Shown one piece after another: positions 34,527 through 41,485 of a stretch of 64,000 nt of DNA (position 1 is its first letter; each line of letters begins with the position of its first letter). A program made the translations under genes and the position numbers. This DNA is from Chloroflexota bacterium (lineage in GTDB: Bacteria > Chloroflexota > Anaerolineae > Promineifilales > Promineifilaceae). The notes under the pieces are model-generated. The model did not search any database. It was given only the letters and a program-made list of their open reading frames with translations, and was not told the DNA's origin. The stretch lies in NCBI GenBank assembly GCA_024275635.1, contig JAJRYT010000151.1, forward strand, positions 62,001 to 126,000. Reading direction: 5' to 3'.

Positions 34527-34561
34527 TTGTGAGACCGGCTCGGTTTTGCGACAATAGCCGT
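34527..34561 (+). promoter_or_regulatory. Promoter for a leaderless alkyltransferase-like gene
   Basis: TTGTGA and GACAAT are 17 bp apart, and the -10 box ends six bases before ATG 34562. No ribosome binding site is present. Confidence 0.45.
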
Positions 34562-34927
34562 ATGCCTAATTTTTATGAGCAGGTCTATGCCGTTGTGCGT
34601 CGGATTCCACGGGGGAAGGTGACCAGTTACGGCCGTATCGCCCAAATGCTCGGCCGTCCCCGCGCTGCCCGCGCTGTTGGCTATGCCCTTAACGCTCTCA
34701 AAGACAAGCAGGATGACGCTGTGTATGCGGCCGTTCCCTGGCAGCGCGTCATCAACAGCCAGGGGCGCATCAGCATCGTCAACCGCGAAAACAGCCCCAA
34801 CCGGCAGGCCGAACTGCTGCGGGAAGAAGGCGTTGTCGTCAACGAAAATTTGCGCGTTAATTTAGATGTCTATTTGTGGAAGGGACTGCACTGGGTGGAA
34901 ATTGATGATATTGTTGGTGACCGGTGA
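34562..34927 (+). CDS. Alkyltransferase-like (ATL) protein
   Basis: This is the C-terminal-type domain of O6-alkylguanine DNA alkyltransferases: FYEQVYAVVRRIPRGKVTSYGRIA (DNA-binding helix) and ARAVGYALNAL. The active-site motif PCHRV reads PWQRVINSQGRIS here. Loss of the reactive Cys, replaced by Trp, defines ATL proteins, which bind alkylated guanine and flag it for nucleotide excision repair. At 121 residues the length is typical. Confidence 0.9.
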   Translation: MPNFYEQVYAVVRRIPRGKVTSYGRIAQMLGRPRAARAVGYALNALKDKQDDAVYAAVPWQRVINSQGRISIVNRENSPNRQAELLREEGVVVNENLRVNLDVYLWKGLHWVEIDDIVGDR

Positions 34928-34957
34928 CCATTTGGTTATCGGCCACCAACAAACCAT

Positions 34958-35278
34958 TTATATGTCAAAAACCTGCATGGACTTCATGACTGCGTTCAGG
35001 TCGCCTTCTACTTTTACTTTGCCGGACATGAAGGCCATCATCGGGTTTAGTTTCCCGGTGATCATGTCGTGGTAATCGCCGGCGTCCATGCGAACAGTGG
35101 CCTTGGGGCTGTCGACGGGGCCGGCAGCGATGTTACAAGCGCCATCAGCAATGGTAACGGCCCACTGCCCGCCACCATCGCCAGACAAATCAAATAGAAT
35201 CACCGCGTTCATATCGCCGGCTTTTTCGGCGTTGAATTGGCCGGACATTTTTTCAAATAATTCGGCTACAGTTGCCAT
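34958..35278 (-). CDS. SCP2 sterol/lipid-binding domain protein
   Basis: A 106-residue single-domain protein with the SCP2 pattern: MNAVILFDLSGDGGGQWAVTIADGAC, PKATVRMDAGDYHDMITGKLNPMMAFMSGKVKVEGDLNAVMKSM. It probably carries a fatty acyl or other hydrophobic ligand. AAGGAGA precedes the ATG. The upstream region has three repeats that look like an operator, so expression is probably regulated by a TetR-like or similar factor encoded elsewhere. Confidence 0.9.
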   Translation of the reverse strand: MATVAELFEKMSGQFNAEKAGDMNAVILFDLSGDGGGQWAVTIADGACNIAAGPVDSPKATVRMDAGDYHDMITGKLNPMMAFMSGKVKVEGDLNAVMKSMQVFDI

Positions 35279-35307
35279 GTGTGTCTCCTTATTTTGCGTA
35301 AGCTCCC

Positions 35308-35361
35308 GATTGTAGAAACTACAATTAGTAGAAACTACAATTAGTAGAAACTCTATTTAGA
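35308..35361 (-). promoter_or_regulatory. Three direct repeats with dyad TTGTAG-AAA-CTACAA
   Basis: The 16-bp unit TAGAAACTACAATTAG recurs with period 16 about three times (the last copy diverged). The unit itself contains a dyad, TTGTAGAAACTACAA. Position and form suit an operator for the SCP2 gene. Confidence 0.6.
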
Positions 35362-35426
35362 TGAGGGGAAGTATAGCAACGGCCGTTTCGGTGTCAAGAT
35401 TACAGAACGGCCGTTTGTCCCCTCCC

Positions 35427-35438
35427 TATAATTAACAT
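35427..35438 (+). promoter_or_regulatory. TATAAT box adjoining the DUF3179 start codon
   Basis: TATAAT at 35427-35432 ends six bases before ATG 35439. There is no ribosome binding site, so the mRNA is probably leaderless. Confidence 0.5.
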
Positions 35439-36512
35439 ATGATGAAATATACGACCCGAAAACAGTTCATTCGGTGGGCGGGCTTGGCGCTCTTGTTGAC
35501 TCTTTCCGCTTGCATCCGCCAACAAACCACCCTCACAAATACTGCCCATGATACCGAATACGAATTGATTACCCTGCTGCCGCGCGACGCCATCCCAGCC
35601 ATAGACAACCCCCAATTCCTGACGGCCAGCGAAGCCGAAGCCTTTTATGATGCCGACGAACTTGTCCTGGGCGTCGAATTTGACGGCGACGCCCGCGCTT
35701 ACTCCGTTCCCTTCCTCAGCAACCACGAAATTGTCAACGATACTGTCGGCGGCGTCAAAATCGCCGTCACGTGGTGACCGCTTTGCTTTACGGGCATCGT
35801 GTATGCCCGCGAAATTAACGGCGAAGAATTCACCTTTGGCGTATCCGGCAAACTGATCCGCAATGTATTGGTGATGTATGACCGGCAGACAGAAAGTTAT
35901 TGGAGTCAGCTCTTGGGCGAAGCGGTCGCCGGCGAGATGGAAGGGACGAAGCTGGAATTTGTGCCTTCCTGGATGATGACGTGGGGTGAGTGGCAGGCGC
36001 AGCATCCGAACACCGTCGCTTTGGACAAAGGCGGGCGGCGTGGCGGGGGCGATTCTTATGCCAGCTATTACCAATCCGGTTCGGCCGGGGTGATTGGCGA
36101 GACGTTCCAGGATGACCGGCTGTACACGAAGGAGTTTGTGGTGGGACTGGAAGTGGATGGGGAAGCGGTGGCTTACCCGTTCAGCCGTTTGAATGATGAG
36201 CCGGTTATCAATGATACGATTGCCAATCAGCCTGTGCTGGTGGTTTTTGATCAGGAATCAGCGGCCAGCAGTGTGTTTGAGCGAGAGGTGGATGGGCAGG
36301 TGTTGACGTTTACGGCCGTTTCCTCCGCCACCTCCCTCACCCTCACCGATGCCGAAACAGGCAGCACCTGGGGGGCGTTTAGCGGCACAGCCACAGATGG
36401 CCCGCTGGCCGGTAAACAATTGACGCGCCATAAAAGTACCGTTTCCTTTTGGTTTGGTTGGAAAGATTTTTATCCTGAAACAGAAGTATATGGCCTGGCG
36501 GCAGATGACTAA
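35439..36512 (+). CDS. DUF3179 lipoprotein with in-frame TGA, candidate selenoprotein
   Basis: The reading frame from ATG 35439 to TAA 36512 is continuous except for TGA at 35775-35777 (codon 113). Both sides match DUF3179: AFYDADELVLGVEFDGDARAY before, and TGIVYAREINGEEFTFGVSG with MYDRQTESYWSQLLGEAVAG after. The family motif VTxCPLC reads VTW-stop-PLC here, so the TGA stands exactly for the first Cys of CxxC. A stem-loop suitable as bacterial SECIS follows. A lipobox (LSAC) near residue 25 makes it an exported lipoprotein. Alternatives are a TGC/TGT-to-TGA mutation or a base-call error. Confidence 0.7.
35791..35809 (+). promoter_or_regulatory. SECIS-like stem-loop after the TGA
   Basis: CGGGCAT (35791-35797) and ATGCCCG (35803-35809) form a perfect 7-bp stem with loop CGTGT. 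The loop begins 20 nt after the TGA and has G as its second base, within the published bacterial SECIS model of 16-37 nt spacing and G in the first two loop positions. Confidence 0.5.
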
Positions 36513-36610
36513 GGGTTCGTTCAAAAGCAACTTTGCAGTTTGCTGGTAATTGAGTAATTGGGTAATTGCCAGTTACCAATTACTTGGTTACAACTTTTCA
36601 AACGCCAAAG

Positions 36611-36720
36611 GTATCTTCTCAAAATTTCGGGGCAAAGATTACAAAAGTTTCAAAACGGGCGCTATGCAGACAATATGTTGTTAAAACTTTTGTAATCTCC
36701 CCAGTTTATTGAGAAGATAC
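36611..36720. repeat. Nested hairpin element with 12-bp perfect terminal repeats
   Basis: GTATCTTCTCAA and TTGAGAAGATAC are the ends. Inside, AGATTACAAAAGTTT and its complement pair perfectly around some 35 bases. It sits exactly at the break in element C. In design it resembles element A, with different sequence. Confidence 0.75.
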
Positions 36721-36899
36721 TTATTCCCGAATAATTCTTAAATATGGGCGCGTGTTGTATTTCTAATAGCGAGGCGCGTCCCGAATTGTAAAGCGTTTCC
36801 CCCTCTCTGGCTGCAGTATCATTCGACATTTTTACCAGGCTCGGCTATACTTGGGCCATTCAATTAGGTGATTATTATAAGGAAGATACGTTGGGTTTT

Positions 36900-37036
36900 T
36901 ACCCCGCAAACCGCGGGGTTGTTTGATTTAAGATCAAGAATTGAATAATTTAGGTTCTTCAGGAATTGGTGGGAATGAAATCAACCTCCGAGAGGTTTCA
37001 GGTGTTGTCAGGGCCGTTGAAGAAACCTCTCGAAGC
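36900..37036. repeat. Two hairpins upstream of greA
   Basis: CCCCGC and GCGGGG around five bases, followed by TTGTTTGATTT, form a terminator-like structure at about 36902-36925. A second stem, GAGAGGTTTC / GAAACCTCTC, lies at about 36989-37035. The rest of 36721-37139 holds no gene. The region could be the greA leader. Confidence 0.5.
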
Positions 37037-37157
37037 TTCATGAGTGGTCGATCGTTTTAGTCAGGTTAACCACCGGAAGAGTTATAGCTAAGCTACCACT
37101 AAAGTTATAAACGAACGCGCCCATCATAGGCCAAGATGGTTGGATGGAGAAAGCAGG

Positions 37158-37634
37158 ATGAACTACGACAACAATGTTCTTTACATCACGAAAGAAGGGC
37201 TGCAAGAAATTCACGACGAATTGACATATCTAAAAACAACCAAGCGAGAGAAACTGGCGCTAAAGTTGGAAGCAGCTATTGCCCAGGGCGATCTTAGTGA
37301 AAATGCAGATTATCATGCGGCTAAAGAGGAACAGGGCTTTGTAGAAGGACGTATTCGTGATTTGGAAGATTCATTACGTCGCGCTCAGATTATTGAGGAG
37401 CATGTTCCTGCCGATGTTGTGAGTGTCGGGAACAAGGTTACAGTAATTGAAGAAGGATATGATACGCCGGAAACGTACCATATTGTCGGCCCCCATGAGG
37501 CGAATCCGGGCAACGGCCGTATTTCCAACGAATCTCCTTTCGGCCATGCTTTACTAGGCGCAAAAAAAGGACAGACCGTTATGGTCAAAACACCGGGCGG
37601 CCAAATTCGATTGCAGATTCAAGCGATAGAATAG
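37158..37634 (+). CDS. greA: Transcription elongation factor GreA
   Basis: The 158-residue protein is full-length GreA: the N-terminal coiled coil with LKLEAAIAQGDLSENADYHAAKEEQGFVEGRI, carrying the acidic tip DLSENADY, and the C-terminal globular domain ending ESPFGHALLGAKKGQTVMVKTPGG. GreA rescues backtracked RNA polymerase by stimulating transcript cleavage. ATG 37158 with GGAGA upstream is preferred to ATG 37140. Confidence 0.95.
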   Translation: MNYDNNVLYITKEGLQEIHDELTYLKTTKREKLALKLEAAIAQGDLSENADYHAAKEEQGFVEGRIRDLEDSLRRAQIIEEHVPADVVSVGNKVTVIEEGYDTPETYHIVGPHEANPGNGRISNESPFGHALLGAKKGQTVMVKTPGGQIRLQIQAIE

Positions 37635-37841
37635 ATAAATCACGCACAATGCGCGTGCGACCTCAATGGGTGAAGCGGGAGTTTAAGCTGAGTTTTCTGG
37701 ATGTGTTGATTGCGTCCACGGCCGTCACCCACAACTTCCCCTCTAAACCCGCAATCTCACAGATTTCCACACCATCCCCGAACTGAAACTTTAGCGGCCA
37801 GTTGCGTAATGAGGGTAAAAACGGCCGTTTCTCCCCGGCCG

Positions 37842-39110
37842 TCAAGCTGATACCAACAACCGCTCAACAGGCACGGCCCAGAGATTAGGTTCCAATTGTT
37901 CAATCGTCGCGCCAGTGTAGGCGACAATGCCGCCCCGCCAGCGCGCTCCCAAAGCCTGACCTACCTGGCGCAGACCGCGCCAGTCTGCCCGACCCAGCCG
38001 GCGCGCCGACTTGATTTCAATTCCCCAGATGCCGTCTGGCGTCGTTAGCAATAAATCCACTTCCAACCCGGATCGCGTGCGGTAAAAGGCCAATTCCGCA
38101 TCCCGTTCTTGTGTTTTGATCCATTTGTGAATTTCGGTAACGACCATGGTTTCCATCAGTTGACCTGTTACCGGCCCAAAGTAGCGTATTTGCTGTCGCC
38201 AGAGGCCAATATCCCACCAATAGATTTTGGGCGATTTGATGACGGCGCTGGTAAGGTTGGTCGAATAGGGCGGCAGCAAAAATGTTTGGTAGGACAAACG
38301 CAAATACTCGATGTAGCGGCGGCTGGTCGTTACGCCCAAGCCCGCGTCCCGCGCCAATTTTGAATAGGAAAGTAGCTGCCCCGAACGCAGCGCGCACAGG
38401 CGTTGAAATTGGCGAAAGGGCATCAGGTCGCGCAGTCGCGCTAAATCGCCCAGGTCACGTTCCAGGTAGGCGGTATCGTAGGATTGCAGCCATTTGCGCC
38501 GCTCTTGGTCGCTAAGAGGAAGCAGCGCCGGCATCCCGCCCCAGGTTAACAGATGTTCGATGGCGGCTGCGCCTTGATTGGCCGCTTCGCCGACCAGGAT
38601 GTTGGGCACGGCCGTAAAAATCGCATCGGCCGTGCCCGGTTCAACCAGTAATCGATCCAGCAGCGGCAGGGCGGGCGGCGCATCGGCTTGACTCACAAGC
38701 TCGCTGGCTAACAGCGGCCATAATTCATAGATAAACGCCCGGCCCGCTAAAGTCTCGCGCACCTTTTGCAGCATCATAATTTGCGAAGAACCGAGCAAAA
38801 CCGATTTTGTGATTTGCCCGGCGTCGAATGCATATTTGACTTTGTTAAATACGATAGGTTCTTTTTGGGCTTCATCCAGGATGGCGACGCCAACGGCCGT
38901 TGCCCAGGCGTCGGTACGGATGTTACGCACGGCCTCCCGCTGTTCGATGGCATCCAGGTTGATGTAGTTGTAGTCGGGATAAGCGGCTTGCGCCAACGTT
39001 GTTTTGCCCGTTTGCCTGGCGCCGGTGATGACAACCAGACGCGGGGTGGAAAACTGAGCGGACTCTAATCGCTGCCGCAAAAAACGAAAACGCTGTAAAT
39101 TTGTTCTCAT
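37842..39110 (-). CDS. AAA_14/DUF4143 family ATPase
   Basis: The 422-residue protein has Walker A VVITGARQTGKTTLAQ near residue 30, Walker B VAILDEAQK near 85 and LLGSSQIMMLQKVRETLAGRAF. A C-terminal DUF4143 domain with nuclease-like residues follows (ELAFYRTRSGLEVDLLLTTPDGIWGIEIKSARRL). Such proteins are frequent in accessory regions, and the function is unproven. The start at M13 of the longest frame gives the usual family N-terminus. Confidence 0.85.
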   Translation of the reverse strand: MRTNLQRFRFLRQRLESAQFSTPRLVVITGARQTGKTTLAQAAYPDYNYINLDAIEQREAVRNIRTDAWATAVGVAILDEAQKEPIVFNKVKYAFDAGQITKSVLLGSSQIMMLQKVRETLAGRAFIYELWPLLASELVSQADAPPALPLLDRLLVEPGTADAIFTAVPNILVGEAANQGAAAIEHLLTWGGMPALLPLSDQERRKWLQSYDTAYLERDLGDLARLRDLMPFRQFQRLCALRSGQLLSYSKLARDAGLGVTTSRRYIEYLRLSYQTFLLPPYSTNLTSAVIKSPKIYWWDIGLWRQQIRYFGPVTGQLMETMVVTEIHKWIKTQERDAELAFYRTRSGLEVDLLLTTPDGIWGIEIKSARRLGRADWRGLRQVGQALGARWRGGIVAYTGATIEQLEPNLWAVPVERLLVSA

Positions 39111-39184
39111 AAGGGATGATTTTACAGTAAAAATGACCGTCGTCAATTTTGGGGTGAGGCGTGTTCAGGGAGACGGCCGTTTCC

Positions 39185-39260
39185 CACAACCTCTCCCTCT
39201 GCACCCTCAACCTCAAGAACTTCCGCTACATCCCCGACCTGGGAACCTGCTCCGCCTTTA
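39185..39260 (+). pseudogene. Possible PIN-domain (VapC-like) remnant
   Basis: The translated segment HNLSLCTLNLKNFRYIPDLG resembles the last strand and helix of VapC toxins (T-x-N-x-x-x-F). Nothing else of such a gene remains. It lies next to the BrnTA pair, in a small toxin-antitoxin hot spot. Similarity is by eye only. Confidence 0.3.
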
Positions 39261-39399
39261 GCGAGACGGCCGCTGAAGCGCTACGAGAAGTTGATCTGGC
39301 TAAGCCGGCGTTTCTCCTCACTGTCCTGTCCGGCGCAAGCCATAAGGTTCGGGAGGGGAATCGCCATACAAATATATTGCTATTTAACCATATTAAGTG

Positions 39400-39411
39400 T
39401 AGAATAATCAT
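39400..39411 (+). promoter_or_regulatory. TAGAAT -10 box for brnT
   Basis: TAGAAT ends six bases before ATG 39412 with no ribosome binding site in between, another leaderless-type start. Confidence 0.45.
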
Positions 39412-39708
39412 ATGGGCATACCGGAAACTTCATCATTTGAATGGGATGACGAAAAAGACAAACTGAATCGAAAAAAACACGGCGTCCCCTTTGTCCTGGC
39501 GCAGTACGCTTTTGCCGATCCCCACCGCGTGATTTTGGAAGACATCTCACACAGCGCCGAAACCGAAAAGCGATATTATTGTGTGGGCAAAATTGGCGAA
39601 GGCATTATGACGGTAAGATTCACGTATCGCGCTGACCGGATACGCATTTTTGGCGCCGGTTATTGGCGCAAAGGGAAACGGATTTATGAGCAAGAAAATC
39701 AATTATGA
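39412..39708 (+). CDS. brnT: BrnT family toxin
   Basis: The 98-residue protein matches BrnT: FEWDDEKDKLNRKKHGVPFVLAQYAF, then SAETEKRYYCVGKIGEGIMTVRFTYRADRIRIFGAGYW. BrnT is a RelE-fold ribonuclease. The next gene begins inside its last codons, as in known brnT-brnA operons. Confidence 0.92.
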   Translation: MGIPETSSFEWDDEKDKLNRKKHGVPFVLAQYAFADPHRVILEDISHSAETEKRYYCVGKIGEGIMTVRFTYRADRIRIFGAGYWRKGKRIYEQENQL

Positions 39709-39919
39709 AGAAGGACCGATGAACGAAGTTAAAGTCGTTGCTGATTTTTTACCGCCGCCGGAAGAACTAGCCTTTCGCGAGGAAACGATCAAAGTCACGA
39801 TTGCCTTAAGCCGCGCCAGCGTGGAGTTTTTCAAGCATGAAGCGGGTAAATATCACGTTTCCTATCAAAAAATGATTCGCCGCTTGTTGGATGAGTACGC
39901 GCTGCATCATTCAACATAA
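39686..39919 (+). CDS. brnA: BrnA-like antitoxin
   Basis: The 77-residue protein has a short polar start and then a ribbon-helix-helix segment, IKVTIALSRASVEFFKHEAG followed by YQKMIRRLLDEYA, as in BrnA and other CopG-type antitoxins. It overlaps brnT by 23 bp, so the two are translated together. ATG 39686 opens the conserved part. The frame extends upstream to 39650 within brnT. Confidence 0.85.
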   Translation: MSKKINYEEGPMNEVKVVADFLPPPEELAFREETIKVTIALSRASVEFFKHEAGKYHVSYQKMIRRLLDEYALHHST

Positions 39920-40077
39920 CGGGAGATAGGTTGCCATCTCTTGACTGCAGTACTGCCTTGAAAGACAATGCGATTCTCTAACGGTTGAATTAGAAGGCAA
40001 AATTAAGTTTTCCGTTTACAATTGAATTGTTATATAATGCTAGCGAAACAGGTGTTCTGATATTGGGAGGCTAACAT

Positions 40078-40503
40078 ACGATACTTTATGTAAAAGGCAA
40101 TTTATTCAATTCTCCCGCTCAAGTTCTTGTTAATACAGTCAATACCGTAGGCGTAATGGGTAAAGGAGTTGCGCTTGAATTTAAACGTTTGTTTCCTGAT
40201 ATGTACAAGCAGTATCGTGCCTTATGTGAACAAGATAAATTCAGAGTTGGTATGCTCTGGCTATACAAAAGCCCTAACAAATGGGTCTTAAACTTTCCTA
40301 CTAAAAAACATTGGCGAAATCCGTCTAAAATCGAATACATTGAGGCTGGTCTTAAAAAATTGGGGTTCTTTAGGATTTCGCGGGGTCGAGGAAAAAACTT
40401 GACACGAATAACACGAATGACACGAATAACACGAATGACACGAATAATAAGAAAATACGTGAAAATTCGTGCCATTCGTGTCAAAAAATTAACCATCCGG
40501 TGA
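40078..40503 (+). pseudogene. DarG-like macro-domain gene, start lost and C-terminus replaced by repeat
   Basis: The frame reads ILYVKGNLFNSPAQVLVNTV, then GVMGKGVALEFKRLFPDMY and FPTKKHWRNPSKIEYIEAGL, the N-terminal macro domain of DarG-type ADP-ribosyl-DNA glycohydrolases. GGGAGG is correctly placed, but the codon after it is ACG (40078) where ATG is expected. After about 98 codons the frame runs into CACGAAT repeats and loses similarity. No DarT toxin gene adjoins. It is most likely dead. Confidence 0.7.
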
Positions 40504-40530
40504 ACTAACCACGCGAAATCCCAGAGACCC
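40371..40530. repeat. CACGAATNA array with inverted flanks, inserted in macro-domain gene
   Basis: Five to six tandem 9-bp CACGAATNA units face ATTCGTGCCATTCGTGTC. Outside them GGATTTCGCGGGGT and its near complement ACCACGCGAAATCC form the ends. The unit truncates the macro-domain reading frame. Confidence 0.65.
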
Positions 40531-40573
40531 ACAAAATTCTTGATGTGGTTAACCTTACCGTCCCTACCCCCAT

Positions 40574-40639
40574 CAGGGAACTTTTCACCATTAAGCTGCG
40601 TCTTACCCAATAACGACACCTTTTACGGAGGATGCAGCC
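40574..40639 (+). promoter_or_regulatory. Duplicated leader, copy 1
   Basis: About 70 bp from CAGGGAACTTTTCACC through ACGGAGGATGCAGCC up to the start codon are almost identical to 41420-41485. The ribosome binding site GGAGG is included. The two genes thus share their 5' region. Confidence 0.75.
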
Positions 40640-41287
40640 ATGAAGAAAAAACTAACGCTTATCCTTCTTTTGATTGTTACCGCAGCTTGCACTGGTTCTG
40701 TGGTTGCGCCAGAGCCAGCGGTAATTGCCAACCCAGCTCCGTCGCCATTACCTACACCCTTGCTCCCGTCAACGCCGTTGCCGGTTGAGGCTGTAACGAT
40801 CATATCTACAGTTGTCGCCGCTCCCACGGACAAAGAAGCGTTAGTATTGGAACAAGCTGCTCAGGCCGTGAGGTGCTTTCCCGACCAATACGAAATCGCT
40901 ATCGAAGACGCTATCTACCACTTGGTTTGCGTCGTGGCGGCTGGGCACAGTGTCGATGTACAAATACAACGCTTGCCCGGTTCAGTTGAAGCGCGGGCAC
41001 TGTTTGACGTGATGCGGGAGGGCAACCCCGTTCATTGTTTTTCCGGCGCACTCGCTTACGAGTGGCAGTTTGATGAGCGCCCTGATGATTCTGCTTTGCC
41101 CATGAGACATCAAGGTCATGCCTGGCAAATTGAAAGCTGGCTAATTGTGGCACATACCTTCGACGACACTGGCTATACTCTGGCGCCTAAACCATTGCTT
41201 GTCTCTGAGGCTGTCTATCAAGCAGCCACAATGAACGGCTTGTTTCCGGTTCAGGCAAGCAGGGAGCCGGCATATTCTTGCCCTTAA
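40640..41287 (+). CDS. Lipoprotein of unknown function
   Basis: A 215-residue protein with a lipoprotein signal (TAAC, Cys near residue 17), a Pro/Thr/Ala linker to about residue 55, and a globular part with four Cys. That part runs from AVRCFPDQYEIAIEDAIYHLVC to a C-terminal Cys-Pro. I do not recognise it. It shares a duplicated leader with the VWA gene downstream, so the two are probably expressed alike. Confidence 0.7.
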   Translation: MKKKLTLILLLIVTAACTGSVVAPEPAVIANPAPSPLPTPLLPSTPLPVEAVTIISTVVAAPTDKEALVLEQAAQAVRCFPDQYEIAIEDAIYHLVCVVAAGHSVDVQIQRLPGSVEARALFDVMREGNPVHCFSGALAYEWQFDERPDDSALPMRHQGHAWQIESWLIVAHTFDDTGYTLAPKPLLVSEAVYQAATMNGLFPVQASREPAYSCP

Positions 41288-41419
41288 CCCTACAAAACCC
41301 ATTAGCCGCAATGTCCAATCGCGTTCACCCAGCGCGAATTAGGATAGATAAACGCAGTTGCAAGGGCGCTTCAAGATTGGGTGGCTGTGGGACTGGTAAC
41401 GGCCGTTCCCCCACCCCCC

Positions 41420-41485
41420 CAGGGAACTTTTCACCATCCGGCTGCGTCTTACCAGATAATGACACCTTTTACGGAGGATGCAGCC
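41420..41485 (+). promoter_or_regulatory. Duplicated leader, copy 2
   Basis: The second copy of the 70-bp leader, with a perfect GGAGG eight bases before ATG 41486. It differs from copy 1 at only a few positions (ATCCGG for ATTAAG, for example). Confidence 0.75.

Larger units (their letters stand above)
36511..37119. repeat. Element C, copy 2, split by inserted sequence
   Basis: The left part (36511-36610) matches copy 1 at 14181 nearly base for base, from AAGGGTTCGTTCAAAA to TTTTCAAACGCCAAAG. The right end, AGTTATAAACGAACGCGCCC, is found only at 37100-37119. About 490 bp lie between, bounded by AAAG on both sides. The left end again directly abuts a stop codon, here that of the DUF3179 gene. 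Confidence 0.7.

Noticed and set aside
37663-37845. 60-codon leftward ORF downstream of the DUF4143 ATPase gene
   Set aside because: TTG start only, no recognisable domain and no ribosome binding site. Probably chance or a remnant.
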